Assembly: GCF_014207185.1 (NCBI RefSeq)
Contig: NZ_JACHCP010000001.1
Coordinates: forward strand, 62,001 to 126,000
Length of the DNA stretch: 64,000 nt
Direction: 5' to 3'
Source of the DNA: Rhodanobacter sp. A1T4
Lineage (GTDB): Bacteria; Pseudomonadota; Gammaproteobacteria; Xanthomonadales; Rhodanobacteraceae
Shown: positions 53,162-62,140 of the stretch, piece after piece
How the letters are laid out: the number at the start of each line of letters is the position of its first letter
Numbering within the stretch: position 1 is the first letter of the stretch
Made by a program: the position numbers and the translations under genes
The notes under the pieces: generated by a model
Database searches by the model: none
The model's input: only the letters and a program-made list of their open reading frames with translations
What the model was told of the DNA's origin: nothing

Positions 53162-53364
53162 AAGGCCAAGTATCCCATCGTCAGGGCGTGATCGTCGCGA
53201 TGGCCTACGTGACAGTGAGCTGAGCAATGATATTCCCCACCAGGTCCATCGGGTGGTTCAAGGTGGCCGAAAGGGGTGTCTTCTCAGGATTCCCATCCCT
53301 CGTCACGCTTCCAAAATGCCCACCACGCGCGCACCATGCTTCGCTTCCACAAAGTGATATACCC

Positions 53365-53898
53365 ATGAGCCACGACGAAGACGATTTCGATAACGAGTAC
53401 GACTTCGATGAAGCCGATGATGATTCGGTCGAGTCGCAGGTCTGGCAGCTGCTGCGCCTGATCAATCCCGGCGACGATGACATGGCGCTGCAGCAGTTTG
53501 CCGATTACCGCGAGGCGGTTGCCGAGATTGATCCCGAAGATGTGGTGCCGGTCGAGGTGATTGGCCGTGTGATCGACTGGCGCTCCGGCTTTATCGTGGA
53601 CGAGCACGATTTGCGCTCGCTGGTGCAGGCGATCAACGAATTGGCGTCGCGCTGGAATCTGTCGATCGATTGGAACGGCGATCCGGATGACGACGAATTT
53701 TTCGACGACATCGATGCAGCCGGCCTGTTCGGTATCGCCTACGATCGCCTCGCCGAATTCGGCTACACGCTGTGGGCATGGGAGACCGAAAGCGAGAGCC
53801 ACGCCGGCTGGATGACGCTGACCCGCGACAACGAACCGATGCGCGAACTGGCTACCATGCTGGGTGTGAACCTGCGTTTGGGCAGCGAAGTTAGCTGA
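53365..53898 (+). CDS. Acidic DUF6630-like protein
   Basis: A 177-residue cytoplasmic protein. The first 25 residues are strongly acidic (EDDFDNEYDFDEADDD). The rest (VWQLLRLINPGDDDMALQQF, later GFIVDEHDLRSLVQ and GIAYDRLAEFGYTLWAWE) resembles a family I recall as DUF6630; no activity is known. The start at 53365 is preceded by a weak site. It is followed closely by an amidase gene. Confidence 0.7.
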   Translation: MSHDEDDFDNEYDFDEADDDSVESQVWQLLRLINPGDDDMALQQFADYREAVAEIDPEDVVPVEVIGRVIDWRSGFIVDEHDLRSLVQAINELASRWNLSIDWNGDPDDDEFFDDIDAAGLFGIAYDRLAEFGYTLWAWETESESHAGWMTLTRDNEPMRELATMLGVNLRLGSEVS

Positions 53899-53970
53899 GG
53901 CATGCTTCTCCGAATGGCTTTCCATCCGTTTGATTGGGGAAAAAGCGGCAGACCACCAGGAGCGAGCTCG

Positions 53971-54750
53971 ATGGGTTCGGTAGAGCGTGAGAAGGCAAAA
54001 GTGCGCTTTCTTTTGCGGCAGGCGATGCTGCTGGCTTTTATCGCGCTGCTGGCGGGCTGCGCCGCCACGCCGGCGCGTAATCCACTCGCTACCTGGGTAC
54101 CTTCGCCGAACTATGGCGAGCGTCGCCCGCAGCTGATCGTGCTGCACTTCACCGACGAGACGTCGGTACAGAACAGCTTGAAGACCCTGCGCACCGGCAA
54201 TAGCGAAGGGCCGGTCAGTGCGCATTACCTGATCGGCGACGACGGACATATCTATCAATTGGTGCCAGATTCTTTACGCGCGTGGCACGCCGGGCAGGGG
54301 CGCTGGGGCTCGATCACCGACGTGAACTCCGCCTCGATCGGCATAGAGCTGGATAACGATGGCCAGTCGCCGTTTGCCTCAGCGCAGATTACCAGCCTGC
54401 TTCACTTGCTGACTGACCTCACCGACCGTCTGCGCATTCCGCGCACGCAGATCATCGGCCACGAGGATTTCGCACCGACGCGCAAGAACGATCCGGGGCC
54501 ACTGTTCCCGTGGAAGCAGCTGGCGGATGCCGGTTTCGGGCTCTGGCCACAGGGCGTACTGGTTGATCCACCGGCCGGCTTTGATCCGTGGATGGCATTG
54601 GGCGTGATCGGCTATCCGCCCGATGATCACGCCGCCGTGGTGCGCGCGTTTCATCACCACTACCGCGGCATGGATGGCGACACACTGGATGTCGAGGATC
54701 TGCGCATTCTGTACGCCTTGACGCGCCAGCTGTTGCCACTCGATCGCTGA
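53971..54750 (+). CDS. N-acetylmuramoyl-L-alanine amidase lipoprotein (AmiD-like)
   Basis: A 259-residue lipoprotein: signal peptide with lipobox LAGC, then an Amidase_2 domain. Zinc and catalytic candidates are the His in LIVLHFTDE, the His in AWHAG and IGHEDFAPTRKNDPGP. A small C-terminal peptidoglycan-binding-like helical domain (DPWMALGVIGYPPDDHA onward) follows, as in AmiD. It cleaves the bond between MurNAc and L-Ala in recycled peptidoglycan, acting at the outer membrane. Confidence 0.9.
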   Translation: MGSVEREKAKVRFLLRQAMLLAFIALLAGCAATPARNPLATWVPSPNYGERRPQLIVLHFTDETSVQNSLKTLRTGNSEGPVSAHYLIGDDGHIYQLVPDSLRAWHAGQGRWGSITDVNSASIGIELDNDGQSPFASAQITSLLHLLTDLTDRLRIPRTQIIGHEDFAPTRKNDPGPLFPWKQLADAGFGLWPQGVLVDPPAGFDPWMALGVIGYPPDDHAAVVRAFHHHYRGMDGDTLDVEDLRILYALTRQLLPLDR

Positions 54751-54842
54751 CAAAAGTCGTTGGTGCGCTGAACGAACACAATAAACGATCGCGTTGGCCA
54801 ACAGCGTAAAATGGCGGGCTACGAACAGACGGCCTTATCGAC

Positions 54843-55559
54843 ATGCTTCAACTTATCGGCTTCGACGGTGATGACACGTTGTGGCATAGCGAGGATTACT
54901 ACCAGCAGGCCAACGCGACATTCGCCACTATCGTCGGTCGCTACGTGGATCTGGCCGATGGCCGGGTGCAGGCCGATATGCTGACGACCGAGCAGCGTAA
55001 CCTGAAGCTATTTGGCTATGGCGCCAAGGGCATGACGCTGTCGATGGTGGAAACCGCCATTGCAATGACCGACAAGCGTATTACGGCGGTAGATATCCAC
55101 CAGATTGTCGAGCTGGGCAAAAGCGTGCTGCAACATCCGGTGGAGTTACTGCCGGGCATTCGCGAGGCGGTTGAACAGGTGGCTGTGCAATACACGGTGG
55201 TGCTGATCACCAAGGGCGATCTGTTTCATCAGGAAAAGAAGGTGGCGCAGTCCGGGTTGGCCGATTTGTTTCAGCGCATCGAGATCGTGTCGGAGAAGAA
55301 CGCGGCCACGTATCGACGCGTACTTGGTGAATTCAAGCTGCAGCCGGCGCAGTTCGCGATGGTCGGCAATTCACTGCGTTCGGATATCGAACCGGTGGTG
55401 CGGCTCGGTGGCTGGGGCGTGCATCTGCCATATCACGTGACCTGGGCGCACGAGCTGGAAACCGGTCTTGGCGAGGACGAACAGCGGGTGATTTCGGTGG
55501 CGTCACCCTCGGCGATTCCGGCCGCTGTTGCGGAGTTGGCACAGCGCGCCGCTGCTTGA
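54843..55559 (+). CDS. HAD-superfamily hydrolase
   Basis: A 238-residue phosphatase-like protein. Motif I is FDGDDTLWHSE (nucleophile D8, acid D10), motif II is VVLITKGD, motif III lysine lies in LFHQEKK and motif IV is MVGNSLRSDIEP. Small cap domain of the HAD subfamily I type. Substrate unknown. Confidence 0.87.
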   Translation: MLQLIGFDGDDTLWHSEDYYQQANATFATIVGRYVDLADGRVQADMLTTEQRNLKLFGYGAKGMTLSMVETAIAMTDKRITAVDIHQIVELGKSVLQHPVELLPGIREAVEQVAVQYTVVLITKGDLFHQEKKVAQSGLADLFQRIEIVSEKNAATYRRVLGEFKLQPAQFAMVGNSLRSDIEPVVRLGGWGVHLPYHVTWAHELETGLGEDEQRVISVASPSAIPAAVAELAQRAAA

Positions 55560-55616
55560 ATCCCGACTGGTCCGGCCCCACGGTTGTCACTACGAATCAC
55601 TTGCCGAACCTGATCC

Positions 55617-56579
55617 ATGCATGCCTTGATATTTGAAAAATTCGGCGACCCCGACGTATTGCAGTGGCGCGAACAGCCCGATCCGATTCCAGCTGCAGGT
55701 CAGGCGCTGGTGCGCATGCATGGTATCGGGTTGAATTTTGCGGATGTCTATAGGCGCAACGGCAATTACCATCTGAGCGGAAGCGCGCCCTGGATTCTCG
55801 GTTACGAGGGTGCGGGGGTGATCGAGCGCTCGGCCGAAGGTGATCCGCTTTTCCCGGTTGGCACGCGGGTCGGTTTCGCCGACATGCCTTATGCGAATGC
55901 CGAGCTGGTTGTAGTGGATCTCGACAAGCTGATCCCCCTGCCGGACGACATCTCATTCGACACGGCCGCGGCGGTTCTTCTGCAGGGCCTGACCGCACAG
56001 TACCTGATCACCGACAGCTATCAGGTACGCGGTGGGGATGTCGCCGTGGTACATGCTGCAGCCGGCGGGGTCGGGCAGCTGCTGGTGCAAATGCTCAAGA
56101 CGCTCGGCGCGACGGTCATCGGCGTGGCATCCAGCGCAACGAAACGCACCGCTGTGCTGTCAGCGGGTGCGGATGCGGCGGTCGGGTATGAAGAGTGGAT
56201 CGCTGAAGTGAGGCGATTGACTGGTGATCGTGGCGCGGATGTGGTTTACGACTCGGTCGGGAAAACGCTCGGCGACAGCCTCGCCGCTGCACGTATTGGC
56301 GGTACGGTGGTGTTCTACGGTATGGCGGCGGGTGATCCCGATCCGGTCGACCCGCGTCTGCTGATGGATCGCTCGCTGACGCTGACCGGCGGCGACCTGT
56401 GGAATGTGCTGACCAGCGCAACCATTCGTCGTGAACGGGCGTCCACCTTGTTCGCGCAGATAAGTGCCGGCCAGTTGCTGCCGAACATTGCCGCACGCTT
56501 TGCGCTCAAGGATGGCGCTCGGGCGCATGCTTACCTTGAAAGCCGGGAAGCGGTCGGCAAGGTGCTGCTGACGGTGTAA
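55617..56579 (+). CDS. Quinone oxidoreductase (zinc-independent MDR family)
   Basis: A 320-residue medium-chain reductase: N-terminal GroES-like domain with MHGIGLNFADVYRRNGNY, then an NADPH fold containing VVHAAAGGVGQLLVQMLKTL. Cysteine zinc ligands are absent, as in QorA-type enzymes that reduce quinones with NADPH. Ends with AYLESREAVGKVLLTV, the family's usual end. The start (ATG at 55617) gives the exact family start. Confidence 0.9.
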   Translation: MHALIFEKFGDPDVLQWREQPDPIPAAGQALVRMHGIGLNFADVYRRNGNYHLSGSAPWILGYEGAGVIERSAEGDPLFPVGTRVGFADMPYANAELVVVDLDKLIPLPDDISFDTAAAVLLQGLTAQYLITDSYQVRGGDVAVVHAAAGGVGQLLVQMLKTLGATVIGVASSATKRTAVLSAGADAAVGYEEWIAEVRRLTGDRGADVVYDSVGKTLGDSLAAARIGGTVVFYGMAAGDPDPVDPRLLMDRSLTLTGGDLWNVLTSATIRRERASTLFAQISAGQLLPNIAARFALKDGARAHAYLESREAVGKVLLTV

Positions 56580-56621
56580 CGCGTTCAGCGCGCTGGATGG
56601 GCGCGCATCAGACGCGCCAGA

Positions 56622-56906
56622 TCAGCCTGGTTCGGCGCTATCCGCCGGCGCGTCATCGTCGAAGCCGGTGTAGCCGTCGGGGAAAATCGGCGTGCCGTCG
56701 TCCTCCAATCCGGTCATGTCTGCCAAGGCCTTGGCCGCCGCCGTTTCGGCGACGTCCTTGGCGCGGAAGCTGCGGTTTTCACAGATGGCGAAATACATCG
56801 GGAAGCCGTGGCCGCGAGGTGTCACGGCGAGATACGCGGTATAACGCGAGCCTTCCAGCGCGGCGCCGGAGCGTGCCAGGTAGTGGTTGAACTCACGCTC
56901 GGCCAT
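56622..56906 (-). CDS. Small conserved-looking protein, unknown function
   Basis: Ninety-four residues beginning MAEREFNHYLARSGAALEGS, with a central MYFAICENRSFRAKDVAETA stretch and an acidic Asp/Pro-rich end. No family recognised. Coding character is good throughout. The first in-frame ATG (56930) would add eight residues. Confidence 0.7.
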   Translation of the reverse strand: MAEREFNHYLARSGAALEGSRYTAYLAVTPRGHGFPMYFAICENRSFRAKDVAETAAAKALADMTGLEDDGTPIFPDGYTGFDDDAPADSAEPG

Positions 56907-56993
56907 TGGTGTTATCCCGTGCAGCATCAAGATTCAGTGCGCGCAGTGTATCGCCTTGCCCGTAACAGGGGTTTTGCGGGTCGCCGGGTCACG

Positions 56994-57905
56994 TCAGCCA
57001 AGCGGTTTTTCGGCGTCCTCCAGGGGCCTTACCTCGTGAAAAACGGCGTAGTCGATGGTATTGACGCCATCGGCGTCTTCACTGACGAGATCAATGTAAC
57101 GGTGGTTCCAGCGCAGGTCGCTATGGCTCCAGCGCTGGCGTGCCAGCATGGACTGCGCAGTGGTTTCGTCGATGCCCTCAATGGTGAGCAGTAGCGTGGA
57201 CTGGTTCCGGCCCATGCTCTCCTCCGATTCGCCGAACAATGGACTGCTGGCGTCGATCACGTGCATGAGGCTCCAGCTGAGCATGAAGATCGGATGCCGG
57301 TCGCGTACCAGCTTGAGATCGTAGATCTTGCGCAGGCTGAAGCCTTCGGGCGACGTCTCCAGTCGCAGTAGATGCAGTTGCGCAGAGGCTTCGGCAATCA
57401 CGTTCTGACGCGTGTTGGCCGCACGGATCATCAGCGTCAGCTGGCCATCGATCATCCGCACAACCGGGTAGTTGGCGAACAAGATCTTGGCGCGTGGACG
57501 CGAGAAGCGCGAAAAAATCAGGCCTGTGACCACCGCGATGCAGACCATGCCGGTAAAGATTTCCACCGTGGCCACGATGTGTGCATAGACCGTTTGCGGA
57601 TGCATGTCGCCGTAGCCCACGGTCGACAGCGTTTCGACACTGAAGAAAAATGCACCACCGAAGCCGCGCGGATATTGGTTGGCGATGGATCCGTCACCGA
57701 GCTGGTAAACGATGGCGAACAGGGCGTTCAGTAACAGAAAGATCGCGCCGGCGAGTGCGAAGAATGTCGGCCAGCGTATCGTCAGCGCACGATGGTAGAT
57801 GTCATCCCAGAAGCGTCGCGACAGGCCCTGGCTGACGAACGCCCGGCCACCGATATTCACAATGCGCGGGCGACGCCGGAAACGCAGCTTTTGCGGGGAA
57901 TTCAT
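56994..57905 (-). CDS. Inward-rectifier-type (KirBac) potassium channel
   Basis: A 303-residue channel. Two membrane helices (about 46-68 and 110-135) enclose the pore helix and selectivity filter TVGYGD (95-100). The cytoplasmic part (140-300) has the immunoglobulin-like fold of Kir proteins (RPRAKILFANYPVVRMIDGQ). An amphipathic slide helix (RFWDDIYHRALTIRW) precedes the first helix, as in KirBac1.1 and 3.1. It conducts K+ into the cell. Confidence 0.9.
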   Translation of the reverse strand: MNSPQKLRFRRRPRIVNIGGRAFVSQGLSRRFWDDIYHRALTIRWPTFFALAGAIFLLLNALFAIVYQLGDGSIANQYPRGFGGAFFFSVETLSTVGYGDMHPQTVYAHIVATVEIFTGMVCIAVVTGLIFSRFSRPRAKILFANYPVVRMIDGQLTLMIRAANTRQNVIAEASAQLHLLRLETSPEGFSLRKIYDLKLVRDRHPIFMLSWSLMHVIDASSPLFGESEESMGRNQSTLLLTIEGIDETTAQSMLARQRWSHSDLRWNHRYIDLVSEDADGVNTIDYAVFHEVRPLEDAEKPLG

Positions 57906-58040
57906 CGCCAGCTCTCATCGCGGGAATGGAATGGCCGACCAAGTGCTCAGCCAGCGGTGCGACGATTGTAGCGCGCGGGTTGCCTGCATCAGGCGGCTGG
58001 TCTGTGGCAAGCTGGCCCACCATGTTGCGGTCATGTGCTC

Positions 58041-58229
58041 ATGCCTACGCCTTGTGATATTTCCTGCCCGTATTGCGGCGAGCCGATCGAGATTCTAGTC
58101 GACGAATCTGCCGGTGATCAGTTCTATATCGAGGATTGCCAGGTCTGCTGCCGGCCAATCTCGTTGAGCGTACGCATTGACGATGATGGCGAGCCGCAGG
58201 TGAATGCGGCGGGCGAGAACGACGCTTGA
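58041..58229 (+). CDS. CPXCG-motif small zinc-ribbon protein
   Basis: Sixty-two residues with two cysteine pairs, ISCPYCGEPIEILVD and EDCQVCCRPISL, as in the CPXCG-motif family (a short zinc-ribbon-like protein, function unknown). A GTG six bases earlier (58035) is an alternative start. The next gene overlaps its end if it begins at 58204. Confidence 0.8.
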   Translation: MPTPCDISCPYCGEPIEILVDESAGDQFYIEDCQVCCRPISLSVRIDDDGEPQVNAAGENDA

Positions 58230-58734
58230 TTACGATGGCCTTGCGCTCGCCTCCTGTCTGCGCCAGCCTGGTGCGGTGACGCAATTGAAGTCGTCCGCAC
58301 CTCGTATCGTGCTGGATACCAATGTTTGCCTGGATCTGTTTTTGTTCAATGATCCTCAGTGCGTGGATCTGATGGCCGCGTTGCGCAGCGGTGCCGTGCA
58401 GGCGGTGACCCGTGATGATTGCCGTGATGAATGGCGCCGGGTACTGCACTATCCGCAGCTGCCGATCGACGACAAAATCCGACCAGGCGTTAGCGACGCT
58501 TTCGATGCATTGATCCATCATCTGCCCGCGGATGCCTCTACGACGCATGACGATGCGTCGCTGCCGCGCTGCGCCGATCCCGATGATCAGAAATTTCTGG
58601 AGCTGGCGTTGGCTAGCAAGGCGAGCTGGCTGATCAGCAAGGACAAGGAGCTGCTGAAGCTCGATCATCGTTCACGCAGTGCGGGGCTGTTTTCGATCCT
58701 GCTGCCGCAGCAGTGGTCGCTGACGGACGCTTGA
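58204..58734 (+). CDS. PIN-domain ribonuclease-like protein
   Basis: About 176 residues. The PIN fold is seen in VLDTNVCLDLFLFND (first acidic residue), a DDCRDEWRRVLHYPQ segment and DPDDQKFLELALA (later acids), then a strand SWLISKDKELL. It is of the type annotated as 'putative toxin component' but without an antitoxin next to it. The start could be ATG 58204 or GTG 58276; the latter removes an unlikely N-terminal stretch. Likely a metal-dependent nuclease. Confidence 0.78.
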   Translation: MRRARTTLDYDGLALASCLRQPGAVTQLKSSAPRIVLDTNVCLDLFLFNDPQCVDLMAALRSGAVQAVTRDDCRDEWRRVLHYPQLPIDDKIRPGVSDAFDALIHHLPADASTTHDDASLPRCADPDDQKFLELALASKASWLISKDKELLKLDHRSRSAGLFSILLPQQWSLTDA

Positions 58735-58758
58735 GTTTTCAGTGGTTGCAGTGGGCGA

Positions 58759-59412
58759 TCAGGCGCGCTGCAGGCTGCTCGCTTCGGTGATGGCGATACC
58801 CTTGGCGATCAGCGTGTCGCGGGTTGCTGCATCGGTCGTTGGGGTGACCGGTCGGCTGAGATCCCATAGCAGATGCGTGCGAAAGCCGGCATACACCGCG
58901 TCTTGTGCTGTCCACAGTACGCAGACGTCGCGTGCCAGTCCGCACACATAGACCTCGTCCACGCCACGTTCGCTCAGCCAGCCGGCGAGACCTGTGCAGG
59001 GGCGCCTCCCGTCGGGCCCATGGTTTTCGCGAAAACCGCTATAGGAATCCACGCCTGGATGACTGCCTTTGCGGATAATCGCATTGAGCGATGACCAGTC
59101 CACATCCGGGTGCAGCGCTGCGCCGTGCGTAGCCTGCAGGCAGTGATCCGGCCACAGGGTCTGTGGATGTCCATAAAGGTCGATCTGATCGAACGGCTTG
59201 GTGCCCGCATGCGAACTGGCAAACGAGATGTGGCCGGCGGGGTGCCAGTCCTGGGTTGCGACTACATGACTGAATACACGAGCTTTCAGCAGTGCACGGA
59301 TACCGGGCACGATCGTATCGCCTTCATGGCATGCCAGCGGGCCGCCGGGCATGAAATCGGGTTGCACGTCGACGACGATCAGTGCGGCGTGTTGATCAAT
59401 GATTGGTTTCAT
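58759..59412 (-). CDS. pncA: Nicotinamidase/pyrazinamidase
   Basis: A 217-residue cysteine hydrolase of the isochorismatase fold that makes nicotinic acid from nicotinamide in NAD salvage. Catalytic residues fit: D15 in VVDVQPDF, K115 in RKGSHPG and C164 in RDVCVLWTA. Metal ligands D55, H57 and H61 lie in TQDWHPAGH. The start at 59412 gives the usual N terminus. Confidence 0.93.
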   Translation of the reverse strand: MKPIIDQHAALIVVDVQPDFMPGGPLACHEGDTIVPGIRALLKARVFSHVVATQDWHPAGHISFASSHAGTKPFDQIDLYGHPQTLWPDHCLQATHGAALHPDVDWSSLNAIIRKGSHPGVDSYSGFRENHGPDGRRPCTGLAGWLSERGVDEVYVCGLARDVCVLWTAQDAVYAGFRTHLLWDLSRPVTPTTDAATRDTLIAKGIAITEASSLQRA

Positions 59413-59536
59413 AAGCGAGCCGTGCAAAATAGGCCTAGCTGGCAGGAGTTTACCGCGCGTTGCGGCGCCGGGTTTCGCAAAAATGTGACATAGACCAGAA
59501 TCGGCCGAAACAAGGAATGCTAAAGGGCAGAAGGGG

Positions 59537-60793
59537 ATGGATCAGGTTTCCAGCGGCACCGGCTACCGGGAGTCGGTATTGGCGAGTGCGAGTTATCCGC
59601 GGACTTATCGCTACTCGCCGGCCTTGCGTGCTTTCATCTATGTGATCGCGGTCGCGATGATGGGTGGTGGCGTGTGGGCAGCCAGCCTGCAAATCCGCCA
59701 GCCGTCGTCACCGACCATACTGTTGTGGGTGGGCTTGACTGCGTTCTGTCTGGGTCTGTCCATGGCGTCGTCGTGCGCCGTATCGTGTTTGACGTTGCGC
59801 GCCGATGCGATCGAAGTGCGCGGACTGTTCAGCACGCGGCGGCTACGCCGCGACGAGATCCTCGGTCGTCGCCTATTGCCCACGCGTGGCAAACCGATAC
59901 AGGTATTGGTACCCAGAAGTGGGCGCCAGTTGCGTCTCGACTCGGGCTACAAACGCGATAGCGTGCTGGAGGCCTGGATTGCGGCCTTGCCCGATATCGA
60001 CCTGCAGGAGCGCGAAGCGTCGGAGGCAAAGCTGGCGGCGGACCGAACTTACGGCGCCAACCCGAAAGAGCGCCTCGACAGGCTGGCCAAGGCGCGGCAG
60101 ATAGCCAAAATCGCCCACGGTGTGACCCTGGCAGCAAGCGCATGGGCTTATATTTATCCGCGCCCTTATCCGCTGGTCATCGCCACGCTGGCTCTGTTGC
60201 CTTGGTGCGCCGTGGCGATGGTCGCATGGTCACGTGGCCTGATTCGCTTCGATACATCGCGTAACGATGTGCGTCCGAACATCGCCATCATGTTGCTGCT
60301 GCCGGGTATGGTGCTGGGTATGCGCACTTTGTTCGACATCAACTTGCTCGATGTGAAGCCGGCGCTCGTGCTTGGCTTTCTTGCAGGATTGCCGCTGCTG
60401 GCGGCGGTGCTTCTGGTCAATAATCGGAACGACCAGCCCCGTGCATGGGCTTGGCCGTTACTTTTTCTGGCGCTGGTGGCATTGCCCTACGGTGGGGGTT
60501 TGCTCAGCCTGTCCGATGTAGTGTTCGATCATCAGGTGCCGCAGGTTTTTCCGACCCAGGTGCTGAGCAAATATATTTCCAGCGGCAAACATCCTCAGCC
60601 TTATCTGGTATTGGCTCCGTGGGGGCCGGAAACGAGCGGCGACAAGGTGGCAGTGAGTCGCGCCTATTACGCTCAGACGCCATTGCATGCTTCTGTTTGC
60701 GCCGTGCTTCATCCCGGCAGATTCAACTTACGCTGGTATGCCGTGCATGATTGTGAGCCGACGACTGCTGGCGTCGATGCCACTACGCTGTGA
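59537..60793 (+). CDS. Multi-pass membrane protein, unknown function
   Basis: A 418-residue protein. Two helices near the N terminus (about 32-50 and 58-78) are followed by a PH-like soluble stretch (RADAIEVRGLFSTRRLRRDE) and then five or six further helices between 200 and 335. The last 80 residues are soluble. AGAAGGGG precedes the ATG. No family recognised; the PH-like stretch recalls bPH domains seen in membrane proteins. The gene is followed by another membrane protein gene. Confidence 0.72.
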   Translation: MDQVSSGTGYRESVLASASYPRTYRYSPALRAFIYVIAVAMMGGGVWAASLQIRQPSSPTILLWVGLTAFCLGLSMASSCAVSCLTLRADAIEVRGLFSTRRLRRDEILGRRLLPTRGKPIQVLVPRSGRQLRLDSGYKRDSVLEAWIAALPDIDLQEREASEAKLAADRTYGANPKERLDRLAKARQIAKIAHGVTLAASAWAYIYPRPYPLVIATLALLPWCAVAMVAWSRGLIRFDTSRNDVRPNIAIMLLLPGMVLGMRTLFDINLLDVKPALVLGFLAGLPLLAAVLLVNNRNDQPRAWAWPLLFLALVALPYGGGLLSLSDVVFDHQVPQVFPTQVLSKYISSGKHPQPYLVLAPWGPETSGDKVAVSRAYYAQTPLHASVCAVLHPGRFNLRWYAVHDCEPTTAGVDATTL

Positions 60794-60853
60794 GGCGATA
60801 CTTCACTGCATAATGATGCCGGTCACTCCGACTTACAGAACGCGAAACACACC

Positions 60854-61240
60854 ATGCATTACAACCAGAGCTGGATGGGGTTCGGCATTGTAGGTGGCAT
60901 CGAGGCAGGCGCGATTTCCGCCATAGCGGCGCTGCTGCTGTTCGCGGTGTTCCACTGGCTGGGCCAACGCAACGACTGGGGCTACGGCCCCCAGATTAGC
61001 TGGACCATTCTGGTGGCTGCGCTGCTCACTGCCAGCGGTGATTTATGGGACCTGTTCTATTTCAACTACAGTCAGCTGCAGTCGATTGACCTGCTGCGTG
61101 CGAAGCTGGCCGAGGTGCATGATCCGGACAGTATCGGCGTTCGCGTGCTGTGCGAACTGCTCGGTATCGTGGTTGGAATCTATGTGGGATGGATGCTATG
61201 CCATTCACCCTGGGGAGCGCGCTTGCTGAAACGTCGTTGA
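60854..61240 (+). CDS. Small multi-pass membrane protein
   Basis: A 128-residue protein with three hydrophobic helices (about 9-35, 47-65 and 98-118) and a loop with Asp/Tyr residues (GDLWDLFYFNYSQLQS). No family recognised. It lies 60 bases after the previous membrane protein gene and is convergent with the esterase gene. Confidence 0.68.
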   Translation: MHYNQSWMGFGIVGGIEAGAISAIAALLLFAVFHWLGQRNDWGYGPQISWTILVAALLTASGDLWDLFYFNYSQLQSIDLLRAKLAEVHDPDSIGVRVLCELLGIVVGIYVGWMLCHSPWGARLLKRR

Positions 61241-61243
61241 CGT

Positions 61244-62053
61244 TCAGTGCACGGCTCGCAATTTGTCGAGCCGGTGCGAGAACATCCAGGGCCACAGCTC
61301 GGGCAGTGCATACGCCGGCACCCACGATCCGTGATTGACGCCGGGGAATTCGGTGTAACGCACGTCGACGTGGCGCGCCTGCAGCGCGGGGTATAGATGG
61401 TGATCGTCGGTAAGTGGCACTACGGTGTCGGCGCTGCCGTGGAATATCCACACGGGTAGACTGCCGATGTGTGAGGCGACCCAGGTGTAAGGATCGACGC
61501 CTGCGGGAATGCCCACCACGTGCAGCGCGGGCTCGTCGGAAATCGGATTGATCGCACCGCAGATGATCGCTGCGGCGGCAAACAGGTCAGGATGATCCAT
61601 CGCGATCTGCCACGCGCCGAAACCGCCCATCGACAGGCCGGTGAGATAGAGCCGATGGCGGTCGCCGTGGAACTCGGTGATGCTGTTCTGCATCGCCTGC
61701 AGTGCCATCTGCTCGATTTCACCGTTCCAGTAAGTGTGCTCCGGTGCCTGCGGTATCACCACCACAGCCGGAAATGTCGATCCATGTTCTCGCAGCCACG
61801 GCGGCAACCCTTGAGTCATCTGCTTCGTATTATCGTTGCCGGCTTCACCGCTGCCGTGCAGAAACAGCACGATCGGCCATACCTGTTCCGATCCACGTGG
61901 TTTAGCCGTCCAGTCATCTGGAACAAAAACCTGATAGCGATAGGTTTTTCCGTGAAGCGTCAGGCTGCGTTCGACAAAGTGGGCGGTATCGTCGGCATGA
62001 GCGCAGGCGCTGGATACCATCAATAGAAGCAGCAGGGAAAAGCGCAGACGCAT
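61244..62053 (-). CDS. Secreted esterase/dienelactone-hydrolase-like protein
   Basis: A 269-residue alpha/beta-hydrolase: signal peptide (RLRFSLLLLLMVSSACAHA), oxyanion strand LFLHGSGEAG, nucleophile elbow GLSMGGFGAW, acid in HGSADTVVPL and histidine in GVNHGSW. The composition resembles bacterial phospholipase/carboxylesterase-type or Fae1-like proteins. Start at 62053 gives the signal peptide. Confidence 0.85.
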   Translation of the reverse strand: MRLRFSLLLLLMVSSACAHADDTAHFVERSLTLHGKTYRYQVFVPDDWTAKPRGSEQVWPIVLFLHGSGEAGNDNTKQMTQGLPPWLREHGSTFPAVVVIPQAPEHTYWNGEIEQMALQAMQNSITEFHGDRHRLYLTGLSMGGFGAWQIAMDHPDLFAAAAIICGAINPISDEPALHVVGIPAGVDPYTWVASHIGSLPVWIFHGSADTVVPLTDDHHLYPALQARHVDVRYTEFPGVNHGSWVPAYALPELWPWMFSHRLDKLRAVH

Positions 62054-62140
62054 GGATGATGTCCGTTGAGGTATCAGCCTATTCAAGGCTGTCGCGTGAG
62101 CTGGCGCAAGTCACGTTGCAGCATGCTGCTGGTTTCGGCG

